Below are positions 51,777 through 61,509 of a stretch of DNA of 64,000 nt, one piece after another. Both the position numbers and the translations under genes were made by a program. The notes below the pieces were generated by a model, which saw nothing but the letters and a program-made list of their open reading frames with translations, had not been told where the DNA came from and did no database searches. Location: positions 17,849 through 81,848 of the forward strand of contig DATCLO010000019.1 of assembly GCA_036563875.1 (NCBI GenBank), given 5' to 3'. This DNA comes from ZC4RG29 sp036563875 (GTDB taxonomy: Bacteria; Bacteroidota; Bacteroidia; Cytophagales; Cyclobacteriaceae). How positions within the stretch are numbered: the first letter of the stretch is position 1; each line of letters opens with the position of its first letter.

Positions 51777-53981
51777 TCAGAAAATCACCAGCCGCCGGGT
51801 ATAGTTTCGTCCACCGGCAGTCACGCGCAGGAGATACAGGCCAGAGGCCACCCGAGGCAGGGGGAGTTTGTGATCGAGAAAGGGCTCAAGCGTCACGGGA
51901 GTCGTTAGCTCCTGTCCCAGCATGGATACGAGCTGGACCACAACCTGCCGGTCGGTCCAAATGGTAATTCCTTCTGAGATTTGCGCGGGGTTTGGGTAAA
52001 CCAGAATCCGCAGGTCCGGCGACGGTGGCAACCCTCCGTCGTTCCGCAGGATCCCTACGCCTCCCAGGATGCTGCCGAAGGCAATAACGGGTGGACTGGT
52101 CTCAAAGAGCCGGGCGGCGGCCGGCCAGAGACGACCGCCGAGGTTTCGCGTTGTGTAACTGTCCGTGAAGGCGTTGTAGACGATGTCGCTGATCAACTCA
52201 ACTTCCTGGCTCGTCTGTCGGAAGTCGTTGATGATTCCGAGATTTCCGTACTGATCGCCAATGATCAGGTCGGCTCTCCCATCATCATCCAGGTCGGCAG
52301 TATGGATTGCCAGGCTCTGACGTTCAACACTCGAACCGAATCCCAGGTAATCGGACTTCTCCAAAGCCAAGTTAACCGAACCAGCAGGCCCGCCGTTACG
52401 CCAGTACTGCAATGAGCCGTTCGTTTTCCCAATGATCACATCGGGGAGGCCATCCGCGTCAACATCTGTCATGTTCACGTTCTCGCTGAACAGCATATCG
52501 AAAGAAATCTGCACAGGAGTCTGTCCGGAAACATCTAATCCGGAGTTGGCTTTGTTGTGAAGGACGTACAGTCCCGTCGCCTGGTTCGTGGAGCTTGTCG
52601 CCGTGAAGACAAGGTCCGTTCTGCCGTCACCATTCGCGTCGTAAAACTGCGGCTTAATGTTGTAGAAGCCGTGCGACTTGAAATTGAGGTAGTCGTCTGT
52701 CACTAGTTTGAAGGCAGGGGCCGAACGTGTACCTATGTTTTCAAAATAGGTGAGTGATCCTGTCAGCTCGCCACCTGTGTTCATCTGGCCCACGACAAGA
52801 TCCAGGTCTCCGTCGCCATCGGTGTCCATGAAAGCAGGAACGGCGCCGTCTCCTACATCGATCATGTCATCCTGCAAAAAGTCACGCTGCTCAAAGGCAA
52901 ACACAGGCAGTTCATTGGTGCCTGTATTTAGGTAAAGCCAGCTTGATTCCTGTAGGTTGATCTGAAGGTGATCCTTTGCGAATACTTGTGCAGACACAAC
53001 CAGGTCCAAAAGGTTATCACCGTTAATGTCCTCCATGAATGGAGCGGGATACAGCGGGAAGTGGGCGGGATTGGGCTGCGGAAAAAGAGTGGCCAACGTA
53101 AAGTCCGGGTTGACCGCATCTCCGGTGTTTTCCAGCAAATAGACATCCTCGCAGTTACCGTTGGAAAGTACGAGGTCTATGTCGCCGTCGTTGTCAAAGT
53201 CATACGCCAACAAGCCTTTTCCTTCGCTATGCTTGATGCGACCGCCACCATGCGGGGGACATCCGTCTCCTCCAAAAGCAAACTCTCCGCACGAGCAGGT
53301 CAGCACGTTTCCCCATCGTTGCGTGATCCGTTCGAACTCAAGTGAGTCGCATGTGCCATAACGTTCCTGACTGAAATTCTGATGAAATTCTATTCCTCCC
53401 TCACCAGTATAGTTCACGGTAAGAATGTCCAGATCCCCGTCGCCATCAATGTCGGATATCGCCGGAAGGTCGTCGAACTGAAGCTGGAGGTTGATGAGTC
53501 CTGAGAATCCTTTCGTTAATAGCACATCGCTTTTCGGCAGCCCTTCTCCAGCGAAGAAACGAAACTGTTCCCACGCCAACGGACCGCGGGGAGGAGTTCG
53601 ATTGATAAACACGCGGATGCCAAGGACGTCTCCGGTGAAGATGTCGGGTTTACCGTCGCAGTTATAGTCGCGTATCAGCAGCCAGTTGGAGACGTTTGGA
53701 AAAAGCGTTTCATACTCTGGCGCATATCGATAGCGTTCTCCGTCGCGAATCAGGGTAGACACCTTGTTCGCCATTCGGTCGAACACTACGAGGTCGGCGA
53801 TGCCATCCTGATTCAGATCGAGTTTATTGTATTCAGGAGTATTTAATCCCCCGACCCATGGAATTTCATAGGGCGTGCCATCTGCGCGGCTGACGGGGAT
53901 GGACTGATCCAGGCTATACATGAATTGCCCGAAGGCCCAGGAGGGACACGCGATCAACGCCAACCATAGTAAACGCTGCAT
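51777..53981 (-). CDS. Secreted VCBS/FG-GAP-repeat protein with type IX secretion sorting domain
   Basis: This 734-residue protein has a signal peptide (MQRLLWLALIACPSWAFGQ), nine calcium-loop motifs of the form D-x-[DN]-x-D-G-xx-D-[LVI] (for example DIDGDGDLDIL, DTDGDGDLDLVV, DLDDDGRADLII), and a C-terminal T9SS type A domain (VYPNPAQISEGITIW to SGLYLLRVTAGG and the basic RRLVIF end). The repeats suggest a beta-propeller fold. A Cys-rich insert near residue 235-255 (CDSLEFERI to CSCGEF and CPPHGGG) may bind metal or form disulfides. It is expected on the cell surface or released; ligand unknown. Confidence 0.9.
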   Translation of the reverse strand: MQRLLWLALIACPSWAFGQFMYSLDQSIPVSRADGTPYEIPWVGGLNTPEYNKLDLNQDGIADLVVFDRMANKVSTLIRDGERYRYAPEYETLFPNVSNWLLIRDYNCDGKPDIFTGDVLGIRVFINRTPPRGPLAWEQFRFFAGEGLPKSDVLLTKGFSGLINLQLQFDDLPAISDIDGDGDLDILTVNYTGEGGIEFHQNFSQERYGTCDSLEFERITQRWGNVLTCSCGEFAFGGDGCPPHGGGRIKHSEGKGLLAYDFDNDGDIDLVLSNGNCEDVYLLENTGDAVNPDFTLATLFPQPNPAHFPLYPAPFMEDINGDNLLDLVVSAQVFAKDHLQINLQESSWLYLNTGTNELPVFAFEQRDFLQDDMIDVGDGAVPAFMDTDGDGDLDLVVGQMNTGGELTGSLTYFENIGTRSAPAFKLVTDDYLNFKSHGFYNIKPQFYDANGDGRTDLVFTATSSTNQATGLYVLHNKANSGLDVSGQTPVQISFDMLFSENVNMTDVDADGLPDVIIGKTNGSLQYWRNGGPAGSVNLALEKSDYLGFGSSVERQSLAIHTADLDDDGRADLIIGDQYGNLGIINDFRQTSQEVELISDIVYNAFTDSYTTRNLGGRLWPAAARLFETSPPVIAFGSILGGVGILRNDGGLPPSPDLRILVYPNPAQISEGITIWTDRQVVVQLVSMLGQELTTPVTLEPFLDHKLPLPRVASGLYLLRVTAGGRNYTRRLVIF

Positions 53982-54069
53982 GCAATATTCTTTCGTACCC
54001 CAATAACGCAGGCCCGTGTCAACCTGTTATCTTGCCTGCAAGATAGTTATCAAAACGCAACTCAGTGCA

Positions 54070-55365
54070 ATGCGCATTCCCGAGCTGTACAATAAATTCC
54101 TGGAGTCGGCAGGCATTTCCACCGACACACGCAACATTGCGCCCGGATCCATGTTCTTTGCCCTCCGCGGCGATCGCTTCAACGCGAACGAGTTCGCCGC
54201 TGAAGCCCTTACGAAGGGCGCAAGCTACGCGGTAGTCGACCAGGCCGAGTACGCAAAAGGAGAGAGCTACATTCTTGTATCCAACACGCTGGAATCGTTG
54301 CAGCAGCTGGCCCGGTTTCACCGCGACCGGCTGGAGATACCGGTTCTCGCCCTCACGGGTTCCAATGGTAAGACTACAACTAAGGAACTGATCCACGCCG
54401 TGCTTTCGCGTCGGTACAGAGTTCATGCAACCCGGGGCAATCTTAACAACCATATCGGCGTACCGCTGACCGTGCTCGGCATTAAACCGCATCATGAGAT
54501 CGCTGTTGTCGAAATGGGTGCCAACCACGTCGGTGAAATTGCAATGCTCTGTGGAATTGCAGACCCTACGCATGGGCTGATCACGAACATTGGACGGGCG
54601 CACATCGGATTGTTCGGAGGTGTCGCGCAAATTGCGCGAGCAAAGGGAGAATTGTACGACCACCTTGCCGCGCGCAATGGTGTCGTGTTTATCAATTCCC
54701 GCAACGAGTTGCTTACCGGGATGGCAAAAAAGTTCAAGGCGACGCTGACATATCCTGCTAAAGGCGACTACTACACTGCGCAACTTATTGCCGCTGACCC
54801 TTACGTGCGACTGGTTGCAGACAACGGCCAGGAAGTGACAACCCAGCTTATCGGAGCGTACAACTTTGAAAACATTGCTTCGGCGCTGTGTATTGGAAAG
54901 TATTTTGGCGTAGCGCAGGAAGAGGCAAACGCGGCCGTTGCTGCGTATCGCCCCGAGAACATGCGCTCGCAGGTTGTCCGGAAGGGCAGTAACACAATAA
55001 TCCTGGACGCCTACAATGCCAACCCAAGCTCTATGCAGGCAGCGATTGAAAACCTCCTTGCCATGCCGGCAAACAGAAAAGTGCTCATCCTGGGTGATAT
55101 GTTCGAATTGGGTGATGAAAGTGATCGCGAGCACAGACTCCTGGCATCGCTGATAAAGCAACATGGGTTTAAGGACGTTTATCTGTGCGGTAACCTGATG
55201 GCAGCAGCGGCTGAAGAACTTCCGGAAGCGAAGCATTTCACTAACAAGGCTGATCTTATTGAGGCCCTGAAGAGCGCCGACATCAGCGATTCGCTTGTCC
55301 TGATTAAAGCCTCTCGTGGCATCGGACTCGAGGAAGTCGTGGAATATATCGGGCAGACATCGTAA
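54070..55365 (+). CDS. murF: UDP-N-acetylmuramoyl-tripeptide--D-alanyl-D-alanine ligase
   Basis: This 431-residue ligase attaches D-Ala-D-Ala to the UDP-MurNAc tripeptide in the cytoplasm. The N-terminal domain has STDTRNIAPGSMFFAL, the ATP P-loop is TGSNGKTTTKELI near residue 100, and the ligase domain contains NNHIGVPLTVLGI and LDAYNANPSSMQAA. The start is the ATG at 54070 (MRIPELYNKFL); an upstream in-frame start at 54016 is not conserved. It is divergent from the VCBS gene. Confidence 0.96.
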   Translation: MRIPELYNKFLESAGISTDTRNIAPGSMFFALRGDRFNANEFAAEALTKGASYAVVDQAEYAKGESYILVSNTLESLQQLARFHRDRLEIPVLALTGSNGKTTTKELIHAVLSRRYRVHATRGNLNNHIGVPLTVLGIKPHHEIAVVEMGANHVGEIAMLCGIADPTHGLITNIGRAHIGLFGGVAQIARAKGELYDHLAARNGVVFINSRNELLTGMAKKFKATLTYPAKGDYYTAQLIAADPYVRLVADNGQEVTTQLIGAYNFENIASALCIGKYFGVAQEEANAAVAAYRPENMRSQVVRKGSNTIILDAYNANPSSMQAAIENLLAMPANRKVLILGDMFELGDESDREHRLLASLIKQHGFKDVYLCGNLMAAAAEELPEAKHFTNKADLIEALKSADISDSLVLIKASRGIGLEEVVEYIGQTS

Positions 55366-55418
55366 CCTGTCGTGGTTCACGACGTAAAAAACCTGTATAC
55401 CTGATCAAAGCTATTTGA

Positions 55419-56075
55419 ATGGAAAGCATACTCTCCTTCCTCCGATCACTCGCACGCAATAACAATCGGGAATGGTTCGAAAAGAATAAGAACAAATACC
55501 TCGCAGCGCGATCGGAGTTTGAAGAATTTGTTACAAAACTTTGCAAGGAGCTTCCGGCAATCGATCCTTCGCTTGCAGGCGTCGATCCCAAAAAATCAAT
55601 CTTTCGCATCTATCGCGACGTGCGGTTCAGCAAAGACAAGCGACCCTACAAAACCAACTTTGCTGCTGCGTTCTCGTCGGTCGGAAAAGGCCTGGGATTG
55701 CCAGGATATTATGTGCACATAGAGCCCGGCGGCAAGAGCATCGTTGCAGGGGGGTTGTATATGCCGGAAGCCGAAAAACTGGCCAAGGTGAGGCAGGAGA
55801 TCGACTACAACGGCGAAGCGCTTCACAAGATTCTTGCGGATAAGAAATTCAAGAAGTGGTTTGACGGCTTGTGGGATGGCGATCAGCTCAAAACCGTTCC
55901 CCGCGGATATCCCAAAGACCATCCCGATGCGGCGTTGCTGAAGATGAAGAGTTTCATCACTGAGCACGCATTCTCTGATGATGAAGTGAAGAGTCCGAGG
56001 TTTTACAAATCAGTGCTGACATCGTTCGAAGCGCTGAGGCCGCTGAATCAATATTTGACCGACGCGATATCATAG
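55419..56075 (+). CDS. DUF2461 (TIGR02453) family protein
   Basis: This 218-residue protein contains the family signatures SLARNNNREWFEKNKNKYL near residue 10, FRIYRDVRFSKDKRPYKTNF near 63, and GYYVHIEPGGKSIVAGGLY near 97. Function is unknown. It is 53 bases after murF on the same strand and is followed directly by a phased CTATGTG repeat. Confidence 0.9.
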   Translation: MESILSFLRSLARNNNREWFEKNKNKYLAARSEFEEFVTKLCKELPAIDPSLAGVDPKKSIFRIYRDVRFSKDKRPYKTNFAAAFSSVGKGLGLPGYYVHIEPGGKSIVAGGLYMPEAEKLAKVRQEIDYNGEALHKILADKKFKKWFDGLWDGDQLKTVPRGYPKDHPDAALLKMKSFITEHAFSDDEVKSPRFYKSVLTSFEALRPLNQYLTDAIS

Positions 56076-56079
56076 CCAT

Positions 56080-56114
56080 CTATGTGCTCTATGTGATCCT
56101 ATGTGTCCTATGTG
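56080..56114 (+). repeat. Four phased CTATGTG heptamers
   Basis: CTATGTG starts at 56080, 56089, 56099 and 56108, a spacing of 9-10 bases, directly after the DUF2461 stop codon and 35 bases before the end of the convergent AsmA gene. The same heptamer in both orientations makes up the repeat after hmgA. Confidence 0.8.
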
Positions 56115-56149
56115 TCTCAAAAGATGTACTGATCACCAACTATTGTCCG

Positions 56150-58642
56150 TCAATTCTCCCAATCGAAATAATCATCCTCTTCCAACTGCGGCGTTTCTTC
56201 TGGTTCCTGCGTGCGTCCTCCGTTGCGGAAGATCGTTTTTAGCTCCGTGATTTCGTTTTTGATGTCTTCGCCGATCTTTTTGCGTACGGATTCTGTGTCA
56301 TACACGACGCGATAGTTGTCGGTGGTGCCGGCAATTTTCAGGAAGAGCTTGCTTTGTCCGTTTCCATTATCCTGAATTGCAGCGCGTGCTTCACCGAGGT
56401 TGATTTTGCGATAGCTGCGAAGGGGGGTTACAACGCGGTAGTCGATTTGCTGGTCCAACGTGTGGGTACCGCTGATGTGCATGCTGGTAACGTTGGTAAG
56501 CACCTCCATCTGCGGAATGAAGATTTTTTTGTTTTCGATGTGGATTTCGTTCCTGATGTCTGAGAAACGTACTCGGTCCAACCCCTCGTCATCGAGATAT
56601 TTATCGAGCTTCTTGATCGGTTCGAAGTCATTAAGCTCTCCGTTACGGATAACGATTCCTATGTCTGACACCAGTGTCTCTGAGAAGAGTTTCAGAGCAG
56701 GATTCAGCACCATGCGCAAGTCTACGTCGGCATACGCCTGTCCCTTCAAATGCGTGTCCCGGATAAACGACTGATTAAAATTCTCGAACACATAAAAGAC
56801 GCTGTCAATGTGTATGCCCGCGAGCTTTGCAACGCTGGAGACATTTACACGACCCGGATTGCGCGCATCGACGCGACCAGCAACAGAGATGGCACCGCCC
56901 ATCGAGGTGAGACTGATATTTCGCGTCACCGCTGTGCTGTTTTGTACCAGCAGGTCTCCTGTAATGTCGCGAGCCTTGAACTTCTTGTACCGGAGTGCCC
57001 CCAGTTTGCAATTGAACTTCAGGTTGACGTCGTCAGAAATCCGGAATTCATATTCGCCTTTGGTTGAAGTTCCGGTATCCGGAGAAAATCCGAGCGCAAA
57101 GAGTTGGTCGAGGTCGACAAAGCGCGATTGCAAATCTGCTTCGATACCGATGGGCTGATCCGGGAAGAAAAGGAATGCTACGGCATTCTTGAAGTAGCCG
57201 TTCACGATGAAGTCGCTGTTGCCCAATCTTGCTCGCACATTGCTGAGGGCCAGGTCGTGGTTGTTGAACTGAAGAGTACCGTTGATGTCGCGCAACGGAA
57301 ATTTTTCCTTGCCATACATTAGCGCAATATCATTCAGTTCAATCGATCCCTTAGCCTGGGCCTTCTGTGAAGACTTGCGGTCTTTAAGCCACGCCAACCG
57401 GCCGGAGAAGGTAACATCGGCGGTGAGTTCTCCGGATAATGTCCCGACATCCTTCACGGGATAGAGGTCCAGCAGCGAGGCGGCTTCAAGTACGCCCCGG
57501 AAGTCGAGCTGTAACGTGGGATCTGAGAAATTTCTGACCGTAAGATTGGCAAAGAACGATTTGTCGTTAAGCCTGCCGTTGATGTTTTTCAGCGTCAGCA
57601 CAGCTTCTGCAGGATTGGCAACATGGGCGCTGGAAAACGATCCGTCGAGATTTGCCTGTTCGATGCGTGCGCGCGATTCGGGATGGTATATCGTTGCTTT
57701 TGCGAAACCAAACGATGCTGTGAGCGATGGGCTCGTATCCCGACCGACCTTGCCCTTAAGGTGTGCGCTGAAGTGCATGTCGCCTTTGCTCCTGTAACGC
57801 TCGAAGCGCTTGTACACTCTTTCCGGGGTGAACGACAGCAGCGTTCGAATGTCGGTATCACGACCTTCCACCTGTAGGTCGACGAGTGCATCATTCTTCC
57901 ATTCATAGGCGCCGCTTACGATGAACTTCGACGACTGAAATTCAAGTTCGGATGGACTGATCGATAATTTGCGCAGGTCGTCATCGTACAGGAGGTCGCT
58001 GTCAACCGTGAACTGTTTTCCGGTAAACAGCTCACTTTTTCTAATGCGAATTTTTTCGGTGGTGAGGTCTCCTTTCGCCTTTATCCCGTATTGTGCCCCC
58101 CGGGCATTAATGTTCGCGCGAAGGTTGGACGCATGAAAGATATATTCCTCGTCTACGCGGTAGTCGACATAACGCACCCGTGCATCCGTTAGCCTGACAT
58201 CGTCGAGGTCGAAGTGGATGGCTTTTGTGGTATCGCCAGGCGCACTCTTCGTTATTGTGTAATTGTTGACCCCGTTTTCATCGATCTTCAGTGTGGTTTC
58301 ACTGCCCGTAATGGCAAGACCATGAATGACGAGGTTTCCGCGCAAGGCAGACAGGACATTCAACTGGAAGGAAATCTTGTCGGCCGTGTGAAGAGGGTAG
58401 ATACCGTCGTGACTGTCCTCGACATAAACATCGGTAAGAACAATGGAAAGGTTAGGGAAACGATCAAACCAGGAAACATCGGTCTGACCGATCTTGACCT
58501 TGGTATTGAGACTATGGTTTGCCTCGCGGATGAACTGATTGATGAGGCGCTCCTTGTACAGGATAACAATACCAACCAGAATGCCCACGACGACACCGCA
58601 AGCCAGCAAAAAGTACAAGAAGATCTTTCGAATCCTGGCCAA
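56150..58642 (-). CDS. AsmA-family protein
   Basis: This 830-residue protein has one N-terminal membrane helix (FLYFLLACGVVVGILVGIVIL, about residues 8-28) followed by a long beta-rich region with the AsmA N-terminal pattern (TKVKIGQTDVSWFDRFPNL, LVIHGLAITGSETTLKID) and a C-terminal AsmA_2-type region (VRFSDIRNEIHIENKKIFI). AsmA-like proteins are thought to move lipids across the periplasm. Its acidic tail, EEDDYFDWEN, is unusual. It is flanked by convergent DUF2461 and upstream rmuC. Confidence 0.88.
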   Translation of the reverse strand: MARIRKIFLYFLLACGVVVGILVGIVILYKERLINQFIREANHSLNTKVKIGQTDVSWFDRFPNLSIVLTDVYVEDSHDGIYPLHTADKISFQLNVLSALRGNLVIHGLAITGSETTLKIDENGVNNYTITKSAPGDTTKAIHFDLDDVRLTDARVRYVDYRVDEEYIFHASNLRANINARGAQYGIKAKGDLTTEKIRIRKSELFTGKQFTVDSDLLYDDDLRKLSISPSELEFQSSKFIVSGAYEWKNDALVDLQVEGRDTDIRTLLSFTPERVYKRFERYRSKGDMHFSAHLKGKVGRDTSPSLTASFGFAKATIYHPESRARIEQANLDGSFSSAHVANPAEAVLTLKNINGRLNDKSFFANLTVRNFSDPTLQLDFRGVLEAASLLDLYPVKDVGTLSGELTADVTFSGRLAWLKDRKSSQKAQAKGSIELNDIALMYGKEKFPLRDINGTLQFNNHDLALSNVRARLGNSDFIVNGYFKNAVAFLFFPDQPIGIEADLQSRFVDLDQLFALGFSPDTGTSTKGEYEFRISDDVNLKFNCKLGALRYKKFKARDITGDLLVQNSTAVTRNISLTSMGGAISVAGRVDARNPGRVNVSSVAKLAGIHIDSVFYVFENFNQSFIRDTHLKGQAYADVDLRMVLNPALKLFSETLVSDIGIVIRNGELNDFEPIKKLDKYLDDEGLDRVRFSDIRNEIHIENKKIFIPQMEVLTNVTSMHISGTHTLDQQIDYRVVTPLRSYRKINLGEARAAIQDNGNGQSKLFLKIAGTTDNYRVVYDTESVRKKIGEDIKNEITELKTIFRNGGRTQEPEETPQLEEDDYFDWEN

Positions 58643-58749
58643 AGTTTAAAAATGGTTTTACAAAGTAACGGGCAAAAGTCAAACCATTTTATGTCAGGCA
58701 CAAAGAATTTACTTGCGCTCTCGCCGAAGGGTATGAACAGGCGACAGGA

Positions 58750-60069
58750 TTAGTCGAACAGCTGGGGTTGGTCTTCAGCCCGGCTCAGCAGTCTGGGATC
58801 GATGGCCTTGTCGGCACGCGCACCGAGCTTTTTAAGCTGTTCCACCCTGCTGACGAGGTTTCCGCTTCCCTCAGACAGCTTTTTCATAGAATCGTCGTAG
58901 AACCGCTTTGAGCTTTCCAGGTGTCTGCCCAGCGTGAGCAGGTCTTCCGTGAATCCCACAAACTTGTCGTAGAGGTCACCCGCACGCTTTGCAATTTCCA
59001 GAACGTGACGGTTCTGATACTCCTGGCGCCATACGCTGCGAATCAGTTGCAGGGAGGGGAGGAGCAGGGTAGGGCTGACGAAGACGATGCGTTTGTCGAA
59101 AGCCTCTTCGTACAACGTCGGCTCGGTTTGTATTGCCAGCAAGTAAGCCGGCTCCAGCGGAATGAACATGATGACGAAGTCGAGGCCGTTGTCGCTGTAG
59201 TTCCTCTGGTAGTTCTTGTCAGCCAAAAGCCGCATGTGCTGACGCACCGATTGGAGATGTGCTTTCAGGCTTACAGTGCGTTGTTCGTCTGTTTCGCTGT
59301 TGACGTACGCGTCGTAGGCCTTGAGGCTCACTTTGGAGTCGATAATAATATGGCGGCTATCCGGAAGATGAACCACCACGTCAGGTTGCTGACGGCGACC
59401 GTTCGCCGCAATGTACGCTTCCTGCACGGTGTATTCGCGTCCTCGCTCGAGTCCGCACTTCTCCAATATACTTTCGAGAATAAATTCACCCCAGGCGCCC
59501 TGCGTACGCGTATCACCTCTGAGTGCGCGCGTTAAGTTGCGGGCCTCTTCACTCATCTGGAGGTTGAGGTCTTTCAGGTTCTTGAGCTCGTTGAAAAGAC
59601 TTGCGTTCTTTTCGATAGCGTCGCGATGCGTTTGGTCGATCTTCTTTTCGAACTCGATGATGCGTTCACCGAGCGGTTTAAGCATGTCGAAAAGCTGAGT
59701 CCGGTTCTGCTCCGTGAACTTCCGGTTCTTTTCCTCAAAAATCCGATTGGCAAGGTTCTCAAACTCTTTGGTAAATTTTTCCTGAAGCGCCTGCGATTCC
59801 TGGTTTTGCTCACGCAGCTTTTCCTCAAGATTTCGGTAATCGGCCTCAATGCTGGCAAGCGCTTGTTTTAGCTCAAGTACTTTCTCGCGCTCAGTGTCGG
59901 CGGCGCGCCGCGCTTCTGCAAGCTGCTCTGACACCAACTTCACTTTCTCAGCTTCGACAGCCAGGGCGGTCTCATTTTGGCGGCGGTCGGCAACAGCCCT
60001 GCTCCTCGCTATCAGCCATGCGGCCGCAGCACCCAATGCAACGCCAATGATGAGGTATATTAGTTCCAT
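58750..60069 (-). CDS. rmuC: DNA recombination protein RmuC
   Basis: This 439-residue protein has an N-terminal membrane helix (LIYLIIGVALGAAAAWLIA), a long coiled coil (about residues 25-190), and a C-terminal nuclease-like RmuC domain (GAWGEFILESILEKCGLERG, near 215, then DVVVHLPDSRHIIIDSKVSL near 260 and NGLDFVIMFIPLEPAYLLA near 320). The family limits recombination at inverted repeats. The start is the ATG at 60067-60069 (MELIYLIIG); an upstream start at 60117 is less likely. Confidence 0.94.
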   Translation of the reverse strand: MELIYLIIGVALGAAAAWLIARSRAVADRRQNETALAVEAEKVKLVSEQLAEARRAADTEREKVLELKQALASIEADYRNLEEKLREQNQESQALQEKFTKEFENLANRIFEEKNRKFTEQNRTQLFDMLKPLGERIIEFEKKIDQTHRDAIEKNASLFNELKNLKDLNLQMSEEARNLTRALRGDTRTQGAWGEFILESILEKCGLERGREYTVQEAYIAANGRRQQPDVVVHLPDSRHIIIDSKVSLKAYDAYVNSETDEQRTVSLKAHLQSVRQHMRLLADKNYQRNYSDNGLDFVIMFIPLEPAYLLAIQTEPTLYEEAFDKRIVFVSPTLLLPSLQLIRSVWRQEYQNRHVLEIAKRAGDLYDKFVGFTEDLLTLGRHLESSKRFYDDSMKKLSEGSGNLVSRVEQLKKLGARADKAIDPRLLSRAEDQPQLFD

Positions 60070-60180
60070 GGCCGAAATTTGAACACTTACTTTGACAAGT
60101 TGTGTCGAATTCCTCAATTCTTTTTTGAAGGCGCCTAAAGGTCCGGTTTAGACAAATTACCGGTTCTGCCTGCATTTCTG

Positions 60181-60188
60181 TAAATTTG
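60181..60188 (+). promoter_or_regulatory. Candidate -7 box (TAAATTTG) for rocD
   Basis: This matches TAnnTTTG and ends 6 bases before the ATG at 60195, predicting a leaderless or nearly leaderless transcript. Confidence 0.45.
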
Positions 60189-60194
60189 CCGGCT

Positions 60195-61457
60195 ATGGTT
60201 ACTAAATCCGCGAATTTGCTGACTGAATCGGTGGCATCAAGCCAGGAAGCTATTGCGCTGGAAGACCGGTATGGTGCCCACAACTATCACCCGCTTCCTG
60301 TGGTGCTGTGTCGGGGTGAAGGTGTATTTGTATGGGATGTAGAAGGAAAGCGGTACTACGACTTTCTGTCCGCTTACAGTGCCGTCAACCAGGGTCACTG
60401 CCACCCGCGGATTATCAATGCGCTGATCACACAAGCCAAACAGCTCACGCTAACATCGCGCGCGTTTTACAACGACAAGCTCGGTCTCGCCGAAAAGTAC
60501 GTCTGCGAAACGTTTGGTTATCAGAAGGCGCTGTTCATGAACAGCGGCGCTGAGGCTGTGGAAACGGCGATGAAGCTCGCGAGGAAGTGGGGTTATACGA
60601 AGAAGGGTATACCCGACAATCAGGCTGTGCTTGTATTCGCGACCGGAAACTTTCACGGCCGTACCACAAGCATCATCTCAGCATCCACCGACCCTGACGC
60701 ACGACGGGGTTTTGGTCCTTACCTACCGGGTATTGAGATCGTCGCGTACGACAACACCGATGCGCTCGCCACCGCCCTCAGCAATCCGAATGTTTGCGGG
60801 CTCGTCGTTGAACCCATTCAAGGTGAGGCCGGCGTTTTTGTTCCGCAGGAGGGCTACCTGAAGGCTGCGCGCGAACTGTGCACGAAAAACAATGTACTTC
60901 TTATCCTCGATGAAATTCAGACTGGCCTGGCCCGCACGGGCAAGATGCTGGCATCAGAATTTGAAGACGTAAGAGCCGATGTCCTGCTGCTCGGCAAGGC
61001 TTTGTCAGGCGGCGTGATGCCGGTGTCATGTGTTCTTGCTGATGACGACATCATGCTGGTGATTCGTCCTGGCGAGCACGGATCGACATTTGGCGGCAAT
61101 CCTCTTGCTGCAGCAGTTGCTGTCGAGGCCATACAGGTTCTGAAAGATGAAGGCCTTGCTGAACATGCTTACCGTCTTGGTATTGCCTTCCGTGAACGGA
61201 TGGCAGAACTTGTAAACAAGTCACCGTTGCTTAAGCTTGTGCGTGGTAAAGGACTGCTGAATGCCATCGTGATAAACGACAGCCCCGAATCAGACACCGC
61301 CTGGAATGTTTGTGTGAAACTGATGGAACGTGGTCTGCTTGCCAAGCCCACTCACGGAAATATTATCCGCCTTGCTCCACCTTTAGTGATCACTGAGGAG
61401 CAGCTGCATGAGTGCTGTGATATTATTAGCCGTGTGATTTTGGATTATCACCCTTGA
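60195..61457 (+). CDS. rocD: Ornithine--oxo-acid transaminase
   Basis: This 420-residue class III aminotransferase converts ornithine and 2-oxoglutarate to glutamate semialdehyde and glutamate. It has RYGAHNYHPLPVVLCRGEGV near residue 24, SAYSAVNQGHCHPRI near 60, the cofactor-binding ALFMNSGAEAVETAMKLAR near 110, LILDEIQTGLARTGK near 238 and the PLP Lys in LLLGKALSGG near 270. The start is the ATG at 60195 (MVTKSANLL); a TTG three codons upstream is possible. It is divergent from rmuC across 125 bases. Confidence 0.95.
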   Translation: MVTKSANLLTESVASSQEAIALEDRYGAHNYHPLPVVLCRGEGVFVWDVEGKRYYDFLSAYSAVNQGHCHPRIINALITQAKQLTLTSRAFYNDKLGLAEKYVCETFGYQKALFMNSGAEAVETAMKLARKWGYTKKGIPDNQAVLVFATGNFHGRTTSIISASTDPDARRGFGPYLPGIEIVAYDNTDALATALSNPNVCGLVVEPIQGEAGVFVPQEGYLKAARELCTKNNVLLILDEIQTGLARTGKMLASEFEDVRADVLLLGKALSGGVMPVSCVLADDDIMLVIRPGEHGSTFGGNPLAAAVAVEAIQVLKDEGLAEHAYRLGIAFRERMAELVNKSPLLKLVRGKGLLNAIVINDSPESDTAWNVCVKLMERGLLAKPTHGNIIRLAPPLVITEEQLHECCDIISRVILDYHP

Positions 61458-61460
61458 GAG

Positions 61461-61501
61461 AGATGCAGACGCAGACGCATCTTGCCACTGGCTCTGCATC
61501 T
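61461..61501. terminator. Inverted repeat between convergent rocD and YegP genes
   Basis: AGATGCAGA (61461-61469) and TCTGCATCT (61493-61501) are perfectly complementary over 9 bases, with a 23-base spacer that holds a further GCATCT able to pair with the left arm. It begins 4 bases after the rocD stop and ends 8 bases before the convergent gene. It has no clear U-run, so terminator activity is uncertain. Confidence 0.45.
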
Positions 61502-61509
61502 GCAACTGT

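Noticed and set aside
54019..55380. 453-codon open frame on the minus strand covering murF
   Set aside because: It lies entirely antisense to a well-supported murF with intact motifs, and its translation is Cys- and His-rich without domains; this is a codon-bias shadow.
56080..56114. CTATGTG array considered as a CRISPR remnant
   Set aside because: Units are 7 bases with 2- to 3-base gaps, far below CRISPR repeat and spacer sizes, and no cas gene is present.
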